From: Gracilibacillus boraciitolerans JCM 21714
Lineage (GTDB): Bacteria; Bacillota; Bacilli; Bacillales; Amphibacillaceae
DNA length: 64,000 bases
Assembly: GCF_000521485.1 (NCBI RefSeq)
Contig: NZ_BAVS01000001.1
Span: 1 to 64,000 of the forward strand
Reading direction: 5' to 3'
The translations under genes and the position numbers were made by a program. A model generated the notes under the pieces. The model made no database searches and was not told the origin of the DNA. It was given only the letters and a program-made list of their open reading frames with translations. Position 1 is the first letter of the stretch. Every line of letters starts with the position of its first letter. This document shows, piece by piece, positions 29,157 to 40,151 of the stretch.

Positions 29157-29642
29157 ATGACGGTTTGTACCGTATGTAATGAAAAGGAAGCAAAAATTCA
29201 CATGACGATAGATGATAAACAAATAGCAATTTGTGAAACTTGCAATAATCTTGAGATGTCTCAACTTTTGGGACACAATTTTGAAAAAGAAATAGAAGAA
29301 ATTACTTTACCTGATATTTCAGGTAAGTACCATCACTTCACCATTGAACAGCTAGTGTTACCAGTGGGAGTAAGACTAGAAGCAATCGAATCAAAAAATG
29401 ATGGTTATCGTATTGTGGTAGATGGAGCATTCGACACTGATTTGCCAGCTCTATATCAAAAATTAGTAGAAAAGACTAAACAAACTCTTTCTAAACTATA
29501 TGTCGAAAAGGGTATATTCCCAAATGGACAATCTTATGTAACGCTTCGAGATTACGAACTTGTCGGTCAGGTTCAGTCAAGTGAAGATTTAAATGAACCA
29601 ATGTTGGTTATTGATGGAGAACCTATACATGGGAACAAGTAG
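29157..29642 (+). CDS. Zinc-ribbon protein of unknown function
   Basis: 161 residues beginning with two CxxC pairs (CTVC at 4-7 and CETC at ~26-29) that form a zinc ribbon, then a beta-rich domain (HHFTIEQLVLPVGVRLEAIE...YRIVVDGAFD) and a C-terminal region with GQSYVTLRDYELVGQ. No family named with confidence. Likely cotranscribed with the preceding HD gene. Confidence 0.6.
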   Translation: MTVCTVCNEKEAKIHMTIDDKQIAICETCNNLEMSQLLGHNFEKEIEEITLPDISGKYHHFTIEQLVLPVGVRLEAIESKNDGYRIVVDGAFDTDLPALYQKLVEKTKQTLSKLYVEKGIFPNGQSYVTLRDYELVGQVQSSEDLNEPMLVIDGEPIHGNK

Positions 29643-30142
29643 GAAAAATGGTTAGTTCATTTGAAGGGTTTGATATCAAAATAAAAATGAAGGATTCAAC
29701 AGATGATGATTTTTGACGAAATGTACAATACTATTATGGCGAAAGTACATAAATATAATTGCTAATGAGCAGAGAGATAGTGGAGATTGAATTTATCAGA
29801 TTAAAGAACGTTACGGCGCTATATGTTTCACATTGATCATCAGCTTACAAAAAGTGATTTTCATGATATGATAAAGTATATTGAAAGTTCTTATTCTTAA
29901 AGGAGTTAAATGGTAGAAGTACTTGAAATAACAAGCCACAAATGCTGTGGTTTTTCTTTTTATTGTGAAAAGCAATAGGTTTCCTGTGATATTAGGGTAA
30001 ACATACTAGTATGAAGTTACTTTTATCAAAATCATTTCCATCATTTAACCATAACTCATGGACGATGGTAAGACGGGATATTTAAATTTTGCCCCCCCAA
30101 TATTAGCTTGGTGTAGCACAATTTTTCAAGGAGGTATTAGAT
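29643..30142. other. Intergenic with decayed coding fragments
   Basis: Short fragments between 29690 and 29900 have coding-like composition but several stops. Contains a C7 run (30092-30098) just before the SDR gene leader. Confidence 0.4.
29934..29957 (+). terminator. Small hairpin with T run
   Basis: CCACA / TGTGG with a 5-base loop, followed by TTTTTCTTTTT. Confidence 0.65.
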
Positions 30143-30850
30143 ATGGAACAGTTAAGTGGGAAAACAGCTATTGTAACTGGAGCTAGTAGTGGAATTGGTG
30201 CAGCTATCGCTCGAGAAATCGTGAAAGAGGGTGGGAATGTAGTTCTCGCCGCTAGACGTACAGAAAAATTAGCCGAATTGGAAAGGGAATTAGTCAAGTA
30301 CGGGAATAGCAAAGTACTTTCGGTTCAGACAGATGTTACGAAAAACCATGAGGTTGAAGCATTAGTAAAGCAAGCGGAACAGAAATTCCAACAAATCGAT
30401 TTTTTCATAAATAACGCTGGACAAATGCTAACAGCTCCAATCCGATCAGGCAAAGTAGAGGAATGGGAAACGATGATAGATGTTAATATTAAAGGCGTGA
30501 TTTTTGGTATAAACGCTGTATTACCAACTATGATTGAACGTTCAAATGGTCATATTATTAATGTTTGCTCTGTGGCAGGATTTGAAGTAACAAAGGCAAG
30601 TACAGTCTATAGTGCTACAAAATATGCAGTAAGAGCCATTTCTGCTGGGCTTGAAAAAGAGTTAGCGAGAACAGGAGTTCGAGTTACCAATATATCCCCT
30701 GGGATGGTCGACACATCGTTAACTTCCAATAGCGGAGGGCACAATGAAAGAAAAAAATTAGAAACAAAAGACATCGCAAAAGCAGTTATCTATGCAGTAA
30801 CACAGCCTTCATATGTAAATGTAAACGAAATAACGGTTCGACCAGTTTAA
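30143..30850 (+). CDS. Short-chain dehydrogenase/reductase
   Basis: 235 residues, classical SDR: nucleotide-binding TGASSGIG near the N-terminus, NNAGQM, and the catalytic YSATK (Tyr, Lys) with the serine in the preceding CSVAGF strand. An Arg pair after the second strand (AARRTEKL) suggests NADPH. Ribosome site AAGGAGG. It resembles the YdfG/clavaldehyde-reductase-like group; substrate unknown. Monocistronic. Confidence 0.85.
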   Translation: MEQLSGKTAIVTGASSGIGAAIAREIVKEGGNVVLAARRTEKLAELERELVKYGNSKVLSVQTDVTKNHEVEALVKQAEQKFQQIDFFINNAGQMLTAPIRSGKVEEWETMIDVNIKGVIFGINAVLPTMIERSNGHIINVCSVAGFEVTKASTVYSATKYAVRAISAGLEKELARTGVRVTNISPGMVDTSLTSNSGGHNERKKLETKDIAKAVIYAVTQPSYVNVNEITVRPV

Positions 30851-31174
30851 ACAAAAAAGATTTAGGTAAAATAATAAATAAGCTATTTTAATTGTGATCA
30901 AAAAAATTTCTTGAACTGATTAGTCCTCACTAAACTTACTGGTGACTGTATAATCTGACTATTCAAGATGATCATTAAACATAGCTGATATTAGTACAGA
31001 GATTCAAAAAAAGCTTTCTATAAGATTTCAATCTTTAGTAAAACAATCAAATGTAAAACCTGAAATGACGAGTACCTCACACTCAAATGACTCGGTTAAA
31101 AATCATAGAAATCTGATATTTTATTAAAATGTACAAATACTACTTCCATAATTCTTTTATGGAGGTATTTTTTT
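30851..31174. other. Intergenic with a short remnant
   Basis: Around 30985-31120 a lysine- and serine-rich fragment is open but has no start; otherwise nothing seen. Confidence 0.4.
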
Positions 31175-32250
31175 ATGGACATAAATAACCCATCTCAAAC
31201 AGAAGAAATAAATATGCAGCAAATAAAAGAACATCAGAAAAACAAAAAGTTAGCAGCATCTGAGATTGGTGATTTGTTCGCCAATTATCTAGGAGATTCT
31301 ATGTTCCACTGTGTATTTAAGCATCATCTTCAAGTGGTGGAAGATGATGAAATCCGTGATTTTATCATGTTTGCTTCAGATATTTCAAAGAAACACTTAG
31401 ATAGGATGAAAGAGATTTATACAAAGGAAGATATTCCAATTCCTGTTGGATTTGGTGAACAGGATGTTAGAAACGATGCACCGCGACTCTTTAGTGATAT
31501 GTATATGGTATTTTATATAACAGAAATGGCCAGAGCAGGGTTAATTACTTTTGGAAGTGCTTTATCTTCCTCAGGCAGACACGACATTGTTAGTTATTTT
31601 GAGATGTGTATTCAAGATACAATTAATATCTATAAAAAAGGAATATATTTATTACTCTCTAAAGGAATGAATATTATTCCTCCTAGCATTCCTTATCCTA
31701 AAAAAAATGACTTTGTTGAGAATCAGTCCTTTATATCTTTAATTGCAGGGAAATCGCGACCAGTAACTGCGTTAGAAATTAAACATTTACAGATTAATAT
31801 AAACACAAATACGTTAGGGAAAGCTTTAATGATCGCCTTTAGCCAGGTTGCGTCATCGGATAAATTACGGAAATATTTTCAGGAAGGAGCAACATTAGCA
31901 GGGAGTCAAATAAAACAGTTAGGAGAACTTTCATGAATGAAAACCTACCAACACCAAAACTAATGGATGCCCATATCACCGATTCTACAATTTCTCCTTT
32001 TTCAGATAAGTTGATGCTCTATCATACTGTAATGTCTAACGGCATTGGCATACAAAATTATGGTTCCGCTGTTTCTAAAATCATGAGACATGATATACAT
32101 CTTCAGTTTGGAAGGTTAACAGCAGGGATTTCTAAATTTGCTAATGATGGAATGAACATGCTAATAAATAAAGGATGGTTAGAAGAACCTCCTACAGCTG
32201 CTGATCGTAAGCAGCTTTCTAATCAGTCAGCTGGTAATAATAATCAGTAA
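31175..32250 (+). CDS. DUF3231 family protein (one frame error)
   Basis: Two overlapping frames make one ~358-residue DUF3231 protein, the family's usual length. The join is at about 31930, where GAACTTTCATG lacks one T relative to the in-frame reading (ELFMNENLPTPK). The protein consists of two similar four-helix units of ferritin-like type; the first has FKHHLQVVEDDEIRDF, the second SPFSDKLMLYHTVMSNGIGIQNYG. DUF3231 proteins occur in spore formers and are often linked to spores. Ribosome site TGGAGG. Confidence 0.75.
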
Positions 32251-32289
32251 CGGATATAAATAAATTATTCTTATCAGTTACTGCCAATA

Positions 32290-32562
32290 ATGACGGTTAA
32301 TTTTGGCTTGGATGTAGCACTAATTCCTGTGGTTTTTATGATTTTGTATCAGTGGATACTGAAGCATAATAAGAACTATTATTTATACTTTGCTGTGTTA
32401 TGTCTGTTTCTTTCTTTTGTGTTTAAACCAATATTAGTTTGGTTAAATCTATTTGAGTTATCAAAAGGTGCAAACTATTTTCATTTGTTTTTAGGATACA
32501 TGGTCATAATGCTTGTATCGAGATGGATTACTAATTTATTTGTATATTTCGAAAAGAAATAA
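32290..32562 (+). CDS. Membrane protein, C-terminal part of a CBO0543-like protein
   Basis: 90 residues with three predicted membrane segments (ALIPVVFMILYQW, YFAVLCLFLSFVFKPILVW and LFLGYMVIMLVSRWI). The sequence aligns by eye with the last two thirds of the CBO0543 membrane family (FKPILVWLNLFELSK is characteristic), which is usually about 160 residues, so the N-terminus appears missing. No clear ribosome site before ATG 32290. Possibly a truncated remnant. Confidence 0.5.
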   Translation: MTVNFGLDVALIPVVFMILYQWILKHNKNYYLYFAVLCLFLSFVFKPILVWLNLFELSKGANYFHLFLGYMVIMLVSRWITNLFVYFEKK

Positions 32563-32704
32563 ACTTACTTTTTGCGGTAGTCCTGTTTTTACTTTTGTGA
32601 TCTTCCTTGTTAAGAATGAATGAGCACAGATTTAAAATGGAATATAAATATAAATTTTACGGAATAATAAAAAATAAACAGGGTATTTCTGAAGGTGACT
32701 CTTT

Positions 32705-33493
32705 ATGGACAATTATACCAATGACAACACAGCAAGACGATATAAAGCACATGTCAGTATATTGGGAACAACTCAAATACATTTGAGAAACCCATATATT
32801 ATTGCATGGTGGAGTGCAGCCTTTCCTGGATTTGGACATCTGCTTCTTTCAAAATATCTTCGTGGTTTTGTTTTATTCGTTTGGGAAGTGGTCGTGAATG
32901 TTCATGCTAATGTAAATTTAGCAATGGTTTATTCCTTTCAAGGTGAGATCGAAATGGCAAAGAATATATTAGATACGAGATGGCTGCTGATTTATATTCC
33001 AGTCTACATCTTTGCGATTTGGGACAGTTATCGTACAACGGTTGATTTGAACAAAATCTATCTTTTAGCAGAACGAGAAGAACATCCGTTTAATACATTT
33101 AGCATAAGTCCACTCGAAATAAACTATCTTGATAAACGCAATCCAATATTGGCTGTTATTTGGTCCTTATTTGTCCCAGGACTCGGACAGCTATATATTC
33201 ATAGAATTGTCACGGCCTTTTTTGTAATTGTTTGGATCGTTGCATTTTCGTATTACTCCTATGGATTACAGGCAATTTCCCTTCTTTTTTTAGGTGAGAT
33301 TCAGAAAGCTACATCAGTTTTAAAGCCGGAATGGCTCTTATTCTTTCCTTCCATATATGGTTTCGCCATTTATGATTCTTATGTCAACACAGTAGAAAAT
33401 AATAAACTGTATGAAAAGGTTCAGCGGAAATATCTTAAAGTGAATTACCAGGACCCGACATTTAAAATCCTAAAAGGACAAAAAGTGAAGTGA
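32705..33493 (+). CDS. Polytopic membrane protein with an internal duplication
   Basis: 262 residues. Two copies of the same module: NPYIIAWWSAAFPGFGHLLL ... FAIWDSYRTTVDLNKIY and NPILAVIWSLFVPGLGQLYI ... FAIYDSYVNTVENNKLY. Each has two or three membrane helices and a PG-x-G turn like TM2/DUF5683-type proteins. Function unknown. Four bases before the next gene, so they form an operon. Confidence 0.65.
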   Translation: MDNYTNDNTARRYKAHVSILGTTQIHLRNPYIIAWWSAAFPGFGHLLLSKYLRGFVLFVWEVVVNVHANVNLAMVYSFQGEIEMAKNILDTRWLLIYIPVYIFAIWDSYRTTVDLNKIYLLAEREEHPFNTFSISPLEINYLDKRNPILAVIWSLFVPGLGQLYIHRIVTAFFVIVWIVAFSYYSYGLQAISLLFLGEIQKATSVLKPEWLLFFPSIYGFAIYDSYVNTVENNKLYEKVQRKYLKVNYQDPTFKILKGQKVK

Positions 33494-33497
33494 TTAT

Positions 33498-33956
33498 ATG
33501 CAACTAATATCAACGTTTGAAAATACTGTTTTTTTGGAAATTGCTGTTTCAATGCTTGAGAAAGAAGGAATAAACAAAGAAAATATTTTTGCTGTGCCGT
33601 TGGATAATCGTATGGAAGAACGAAAGGTGTTTGATACCCTGCACCGTTCTGATGGCATATCTCTGATTGATATTGGAATGGCACTCGCAACCGCTTTTTC
33701 AGTTGTTGGTGCAAGTGTCGGGTTTAAATTGGCCTGGGGTCCGATTTACTGGGGACTTATTGGAGCAATTGTTGGTTTTATGCTCGGATTCGCTATTCGG
33801 CTTTTTACAGAGATCGTTTTAAAAAAGAAGAGAAGATTATTAAAAGGAAAGCAAGCGGAGGTCGTTTTAATTATCGACTGCGCTGTAGAAAAATCAGAAC
33901 TGGTTGAAAATATTTTATGGAATCACTTTGCACTTGGAGTGGCTAAAGTAAAATAA
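33498..33956 (+). CDS. Small membrane protein, general-stress-like
   Basis: 152 residues: a soluble N-terminus (LISTFENTVFLEIAVSMLEKEGI, similar to the start of heat- or salt-induced YflT/GS17M-type proteins), two membrane helices with glycine repeats (LAWGPIYWGLIGAIVGFMLGFAI), a basic loop, and a soluble C-terminus. Immediately follows the duplicated membrane protein and probably works with it. Confidence 0.55.
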   Translation: MQLISTFENTVFLEIAVSMLEKEGINKENIFAVPLDNRMEERKVFDTLHRSDGISLIDIGMALATAFSVVGASVGFKLAWGPIYWGLIGAIVGFMLGFAIRLFTEIVLKKKRRLLKGKQAEVVLIIDCAVEKSELVENILWNHFALGVAKVK

Positions 33957-34189
33957 TCTGTAGGAAGGTCAATATTTTGATTAAAAGTCTGATATCTACC
34001 CGTGAGCATGATTGAATTATTAGAAGCAGAAGGGATTTTGCGAACAGTTTACTCTCTGATCAATGATAAAGTATTGACATTATTTTGGAATACATACAAG
34101 ATAGATTTATAGATGTTAGATAGCATTCGTTTTTATAGAACTCACAAGTTAAATATATGTAGTAACGAATGGTATAGGGAGGGAAAAAT

Positions 34190-35452
34190 TTGTCTTTTTC
34201 ATTTATTCATGCAGCTGATATTCACTTAGATAGTCCATTAAAAGGCTTAGAAAAGTATGAAGGAGCGCCTGTAGAAGAGATTCGAAATGCTACAAGAGTG
34301 GCATTTAAAAACTTAGTGAATCTAGCGATCGAAAAGCATGTTGCCTTTCTTGTAATTGCGGGCGATCTCTATGACGGAGATTGGAAAGACTATTATACTG
34401 GTTTATTTTTTATAAGTCAGATGACGCGTCTGCAAAAAGCAGGAATAAACGTATATCTAATTCGAGGTAACCATGATGCCCAAAGTTTAATCACGAAAGA
34501 ACTAAAGTTACCGGATAATGTCAGGGAATTTTCTGTACATCAACCTGAGACAGAGGTGGACGAGCAATGGAAAGTTGCCGTTCATGGACAAGGATTTGTC
34601 TCGAGGTCTGTGACAGATAACCTCGCAAAAGACTATCCAGAACGACTTGATGGATATTTGAATATTGGAATATTACATACAAGTGCAACAGGTCGAGAAG
34701 GACACGAGAATTATGCGCCATGTTCCATAGAGGAGCTTGTTTCAAAAAGATATGATTATTGGGCATTGGGCCATGTCCATTTACGTGAAGTGTTGCATGA
34801 ACACAATCCTGCGATTGTATTTCCCGGTAATATACAAGGTAGACATATTCGTGAAACAGGTGATAAAGGCTGTACGATTGTACATGTGAAGGACGGTCAG
34901 ATTGAATCCTTTGAACACCGATCATTAGATGTACTTCGATGGGAAATTTGTGATGTTGATGCATCACTGTCTGAGACGATGGATGATGTGATGGAGGAGG
35001 CCCGCCTGCAACTGGAACAACTTCAGCAAACAGCGGATGGAAGATTGTTGGCGGTAAGATTTCATATTATAGGCGCGAGCCCGGCACACCAATCATTAAC
35101 CGTTGAGAAAGATCATGTCATTAACAATCTTCGTTCGTTGGCATTAGAAATTGGCAACGTCTGGGTTGAAAAGGTAAAGATCAAAACGACTCGTTTAATT
35201 GGTATCGATCATTTACAGGAGCAGCATACTCCCGTAGCAACGATCTTATCCTTTTTAGAAAGTGTGAAGGAGGACGAAGATACGTTAGAGTTGTTACTTG
35301 ATGAATTTAAAGACATCCAAAACGCATTGCCTTATGAATTAAAGAATGGTGAAGACGGTTTTGATTTTACAGAATCGGAAACGATAAAAGCTAGATTAAA
35401 AGAAGTAGAGAATCTCATTTTGCATCATATTCAAACGAAAGCAGGTGTCTAA
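34190..35452 (+). CDS. yhaO: DNA repair exonuclease subunit YhaO (SbcD/Mre11-like)
   Basis: 420 residues. Metallophosphoesterase core: HAADIHLDSP, AGDLYDGDW, RGNHDA, ILHTS and LGHVHLRE, all five metal-binding motifs present. The C-terminal ~150 residues are the YhaO-specific extension. It is expected to pair with the Rad50-like YhaN, whose frame it overlaps, in nucleolytic DNA processing. Start TTG 34190 with GGGAGGG seven bases upstream. Confidence 0.9.
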   Translation: MSFSFIHAADIHLDSPLKGLEKYEGAPVEEIRNATRVAFKNLVNLAIEKHVAFLVIAGDLYDGDWKDYYTGLFFISQMTRLQKAGINVYLIRGNHDAQSLITKELKLPDNVREFSVHQPETEVDEQWKVAVHGQGFVSRSVTDNLAKDYPERLDGYLNIGILHTSATGREGHENYAPCSIEELVSKRYDYWALGHVHLREVLHEHNPAIVFPGNIQGRHIRETGDKGCTIVHVKDGQIESFEHRSLDVLRWEICDVDASLSETMDDVMEEARLQLEQLQQTADGRLLAVRFHIIGASPAHQSLTVEKDHVINNLRSLALEIGNVWVEKVKIKTTRLIGIDHLQEQHTPVATILSFLESVKEDEDTLELLLDEFKDIQNALPYELKNGEDGFDFTESETIKARLKEVENLILHHIQTKAGV

Positions 35453-35456
35453 TAGC

Positions 35457-38400
35457 ATGAGATTTGATTATTTACACTTAGAAGCGTTCGGTCATTTTAC
35501 CAATTATGAATTATTATTTGAAGAAGACAAAAATTTTCATATTCTCTATGGACCAAATGAAGCGGGAAAAAGTACGATTCTGCGTTCTGTGTCTAACCTG
35601 TTATATGGGTTTCCACAACAAACAACGGATTCTTTTCTTCATAGCAATCAGAAATTACGTGTTGGCGGTCGTTTGACGAATAAACATGGTGAAACACTAT
35701 CATTCTATCGGAGGAAAGGTCGTAAGAATACCGTACTTGATTGGGAGAATCAGCCCTTAGATGAAAAACGAGTTCAAACGTTTTTGGATGGAATGTCTGA
35801 GCAGCAATTTGTAAATATGTTTGCGCTCGATCATGTTCGTTTACGTGAGGGTGGCGCAAGTCTGCTGCAGAGTGATGGACATGTAGGAGAAAGCTTATTT
35901 TCTGCTGCATCTGGCATTAGTGTGCTTCGGCGGGTATTAGACGAGTTAGAAAACAATTCTCGGGACCTTTATTTAAAAAGCGGATCAAAGCCTGTGATCA
36001 ATCAGGCGATTAAAGAAGAAAAAGAACTCACCAAGCAAATATCGGACAATCAATTAAAAGTTCAGACCTGGAAAGATTTAGAACAAAGCTACTTAGATGG
36101 TGAAAGAAAAATAGCTGAGTTGAAACAGGAATTAAAAATGTTAAGTACCGAAGAAACGAAATACCGTCGCTTAAAACAGACATTGCCTAAGATTGCTCTA
36201 CGTAACGAAATGATTGATAAACGAAAAGAATTAGAAAATGTACCTGAGCTGTCTGAAAATGCAGAAGAGAAAAGAAAAGAATGCGTGCAAAAATCTCAGC
36301 AGGCAGAGGACAAGCTTACAGATCTAACGAAAAGAATCTCACAAATAGATAATGAGTTAGCGAAAGTGACGATTCCAGACGGGTTAGTGGAACAAGAAGT
36401 TCAGATCGAAGGCTTAAATCGAGAAGTTGAGGGTTATCGTAATCATCGCGAGCAAATTCCCGTATTAGAAGGAAGACACCGGCAGTTAGCACAACAGGTT
36501 CATACTGCATTGAAAGAACTCGATGTCAGCGAAAATAGCATGGAGCAGATTGAACGCTATCGAATGACTGCTGCCAAAAAGAAATCAATTCGTGAGCTAT
36601 GTGATCAATATCCGCTGTTAGAACAGGAAAGAAAAACAGCTAACAAGGAATTTGATACAACTGGGAAGGATGTTGATAAGCAATCTGTTTTATTAGATCA
36701 GCTCGGTGAATCAATCGATGTCGATACCCTTGAACAAGTAATCAATCAGGTGAAAGAAGAAGGCAAGCTGGAAGCACGGATTTATGAAACACAAATCAAG
36801 AACGAACAGTTAAAGGAAGAAATTGCTGAGGCTATTAACCGTCTTCCCTTATTCAGTGGTACAAGTGAAGAATTGATGCAATTACAGGTGCCAAGCTTAA
36901 CGAATACCGTTAAAAAATATGACAAGAAACAACAAGAGCTAACTAAAGAGTTGCGTGAAATACAGGAAAAAATTGATGGTGAAAGGGAATCGAAAGCATT
37001 AAATAATAAGCGGATTCGTGAGCTTGAATCAGTTGCGGATATTCCTACTGAAGACCTTTTACAAACATTAAGACAGCATCGCGATACAGGATGGTTGGTA
37101 ATTCGAGACAAATTAAATGATAAAGTAGTTGATGATCAAACACTTCAAGCATTCACGCAAGGACTTCCTCTTGATTTAGCGTTTGAAAAGAGTATCAGCG
37201 AATCAGATGATACAGCAGACACGATGCGCAGAGAAGCTGAAAAATTAGGAGAGAAGAATAAACTCATCTCTGATATTGAAGTAAGTGAACAGTCTCTGGT
37301 TACACTTGAAAACAAATATACGGATATTGAAGCAGAGCTTACGAGATGGAAGGAAGAGTGGGTGAACGAGTGGAGCCCTGCCAGGATAAATCCCTTAACA
37401 CCTGAAGAAATGATCGAATGGCTCGAGGAATTTAAGCAGATTCGAGCACTAATTTTAGAAGAACGTGAGATAGTAGAAGAACGAAACAGACTCATAAAAA
37501 CACGCGATCAATTATATCATCTATTAAAAAATACCTTAACAGATTTAATTACTATTTCACCAGCTGACAGTCTGGCAGAACTTGTCGATCAGGCAGAAAA
37601 AACCAGAAAAGAGTTATCCGCAAACGAAAGTCACAGACATCATTTGCAGGCAGTAATGAACGACTTACAAGAAAAACTCAAAAAAACATCAGACCGTAAA
37701 GAAGAAGCAGATAAGCAAATGGAACAATGGAACGAAAAGTGGGAAAAAGCATCCCGGGAACTTTCCCTGCCTGTTGATACATCTCCGGCTGTTGCCAAGG
37801 AACTGATCGAGATGTATGAAGATTGTGTTCGTACGTATGATGAGATGAAACAAGTGGAAAATGAGATAAAATCGATAAATGAACGAATAGATTTTTTCCA
37901 TGACAAAGTAAACAGTCTGGATCAATCGTTTGTTCAGGCAACTGAAAATATGGCTGTGGATGTGGTTGTAACGCAACTGTATCAAGCGTTGAATCAGGCT
38001 AAGCAAGATAAGGTGAAGCTTGAAAATCTGAAACAACAAAGACAGCAATTACAACAGGAGAAAGAATTAGCTAGACAGACAGGTATGGATGCTAAAGAAG
38101 AACTTAACGAGTTATTGAAGCAAGCAAACTGTGATACGTTAGAGGAACTGGAAAAAGTAGAAATAGCGTCGAATCAAAAAAGATCCTATAAAGAGAAAAT
38201 CAGCCAAATAGAAGAAGATATAGTAGGAGTGGGGAATGGACTGACATTGGAACAATTGCTCGTGGAAGCGGAAGAGACAGATATCGATTTAGTTGATCAT
38301 GAACTAGATGAGTTAACCCATAAGCGTGATGAATTAGATGGATTCCGTTCTGAGTTTGAGCAGGAACATGGGTCGTAAAAAGAGAATATAAAGAAAAAAT

Positions 38401-39025
38401 TGAAGGAACCAACTTCGTGTCTGTTCAAGCTGCAGAAGAAAAGCAAAGTGTACTAGCAAAAATCACTGATTTAACAGATCAATATGTTAATCATAAGTTA
38501 GCCGCACTATTACTGAAAAAAGGAATTGAATACTACCGTGAACAAAATCAAAGTCCAATTATTAATCGCGCCAGTGAAATATTCCATCGCCTCACCTTGT
38601 CATCGTTTGACGGTATTACAGTAGATTTTGATGAAAAAGATCAACCAGTCATCATGGCTACTCGTAACGAAGATGAAAAATTAACTGTGTCTGGTATGAG
38701 TGACGGGTCAACAGACCAGCTATACTTGGCATTACGGATTGCAAGTATAGAAAAATATGTGTCTGAAAATGAACCAATCCCGTTTATTGTTGATGATATT
38801 CTTGTTCATTTTGACGACGAACGATCTAAAGAAACGTTACAAGTCTTAATGGAGTTATCCAAGCAGACCCAAGTCATCTTCTTTACACACCATAGCCGAC
38901 TCATCGAACTGATGAACGAAATAGCAACCGAAAAAAACTACCAACAAACAGAAATCCAATCAGGATGGGACATGGAGACAGACTCTTTGTCCCAATCATT
39001 ACCGCAGATGATAGGAAGTGTGTAA
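35457..39025 (+). CDS. yhaN: SbcC/Rad50-like ATPase YhaN (one frame error)
   Basis: Corrected length about 1190 residues. Walker A GPNEAGKST near residue 33; very long coiled coil; after a break at ~38370 the ATPase C-terminal half continues (GMSDGSTDQLYLALR signature, Walker B PFIVDDILVHFDD, FFTHHSRLIEL). The break is a G3 where a G4 restores the frame (EQEHGVVKREYKEK). Start ATG 35457 follows CAGGTG; an in-frame GTG at 35445 overlaps yhaO. The last ~20 residues lie in a GGGACA..TGTCCC repeat, which gives this copy an unusual tail. Partner of YhaO. Confidence 0.88.
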
Positions 39026-39031
39026 CAACAA

Positions 39032-39963
39032 ATGAATAAGCCGTCAAATCGTATTTACTTTATATTATTATTGGTACCTTTGTTTTGGGGGAGGTGCCTT
39101 TGGTGCAGCGAAACACGTTATCACAGAAATATCCCCCCCAATCACTGCAGCTACGATAAGGTTCGGCTTAGCTGGAATTATCCTATTAGGCTTAGTCTTC
39201 CTTAAATCTGCATGGAAATGGCAAGTAATTAAACAAAAATGGCGTAGGGTTAGGCGGGATGGCTTTGACTGGTATTTTTGGCTATAATGCCTTGTTCTTT
39301 ATTGCCTTAGAACATACCTCAGCTATTAACGGCTCTTTAATCATGGCCACAACTCCCGTATTTCTTACATTAGGCACTGTGTTATTTTTTAAAGAAAGTT
39401 GGAATGCTAGAATTGCTATCGGACTTTTTCTTTCATGGTTTGGTGTTTTTCTGGTAATTATTAAAGGGTCATGGCATATATTAATATCTTTATCTTTTAA
39501 TTTAGGTGATTTATTATTTCTTGCGGCCCTTTTTTGTTGGGTTATTCACGGATTAATTGGCAAAGTGGTCATGAAGGATATAACCCCCCCATTGCTAACA
39601 ACTACAGTAACCACCATCATTGGTTCTGTACTTTTGTTGGTTTTATCGATGACAGAAAATTCATGGGGAAAGGTTGGAGATATGTCCACTCAATCCTGGC
39701 GCGAGATGTTTTTTATGATTATTTTTGCATCAGTGATTGGTTTTGTATTATGGAATAAAGGAGTATCTCATATTGGTCCGAGTAAAACAGGTCTGTATAT
39801 GAATTTAGTTCCAATCAATGCAACATGGATTGCGTTGGTATTATATGGCGAAAGGATAACCTGGCAACAGATAGTAGGGATGTTGTTTGTAATTATTGGT
39901 GTTTATACCGTTACCGCGAGACAAAAGCGGAAAATAACTACAAACCAAACAAAAACAGCCTAG
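39032..39963 (+). CDS. EamA-family transporter (two frame errors)
   Basis: Ten-helix drug/metabolite exporter of the EamA type, about 310 residues when corrected. The first frame starts at ATG 39032 (NKPSNRIYFILLLVPLFW); a G5 at 39087 carries one extra G (reading LFWGGAFGAAKHVI). A second one-base excess lies at ~39230-39250, after which GLGGMALTGIFGYNALFFIALEHTSA continues to the end. Typical second-half EamA signature SHIGPSKTGLYMNLVPI is intact. C7 runs at 39133 and 39584 probably add a proline each. Substrate unknown. Six bases after yhaN. Confidence 0.8.
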
Positions 39964-40151
39964 ATTAAGAGGTAATGAGTAGATTATGGTAATTAATGAT
40001 AATTTTGAAAGTTAATTTATAGTACTTTTTTCATTTGAGGTTTTTTATGAATTCAATACTTAAAAAAAGAAAAGACTAATGTGAGTGAAACTATTATTCC
40101 TTCATAAACGTAATTAGTTTTAGTACAAGATATTAAGGAGGAAATATACAT

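Noticed and set aside
36316-38412. Several long minus-strand open frames within yhaN
   Set aside because: They are shadows of the coiled-coil codon pattern, with leucine/serine/phenylalanine-rich translations and no ribosome sites.
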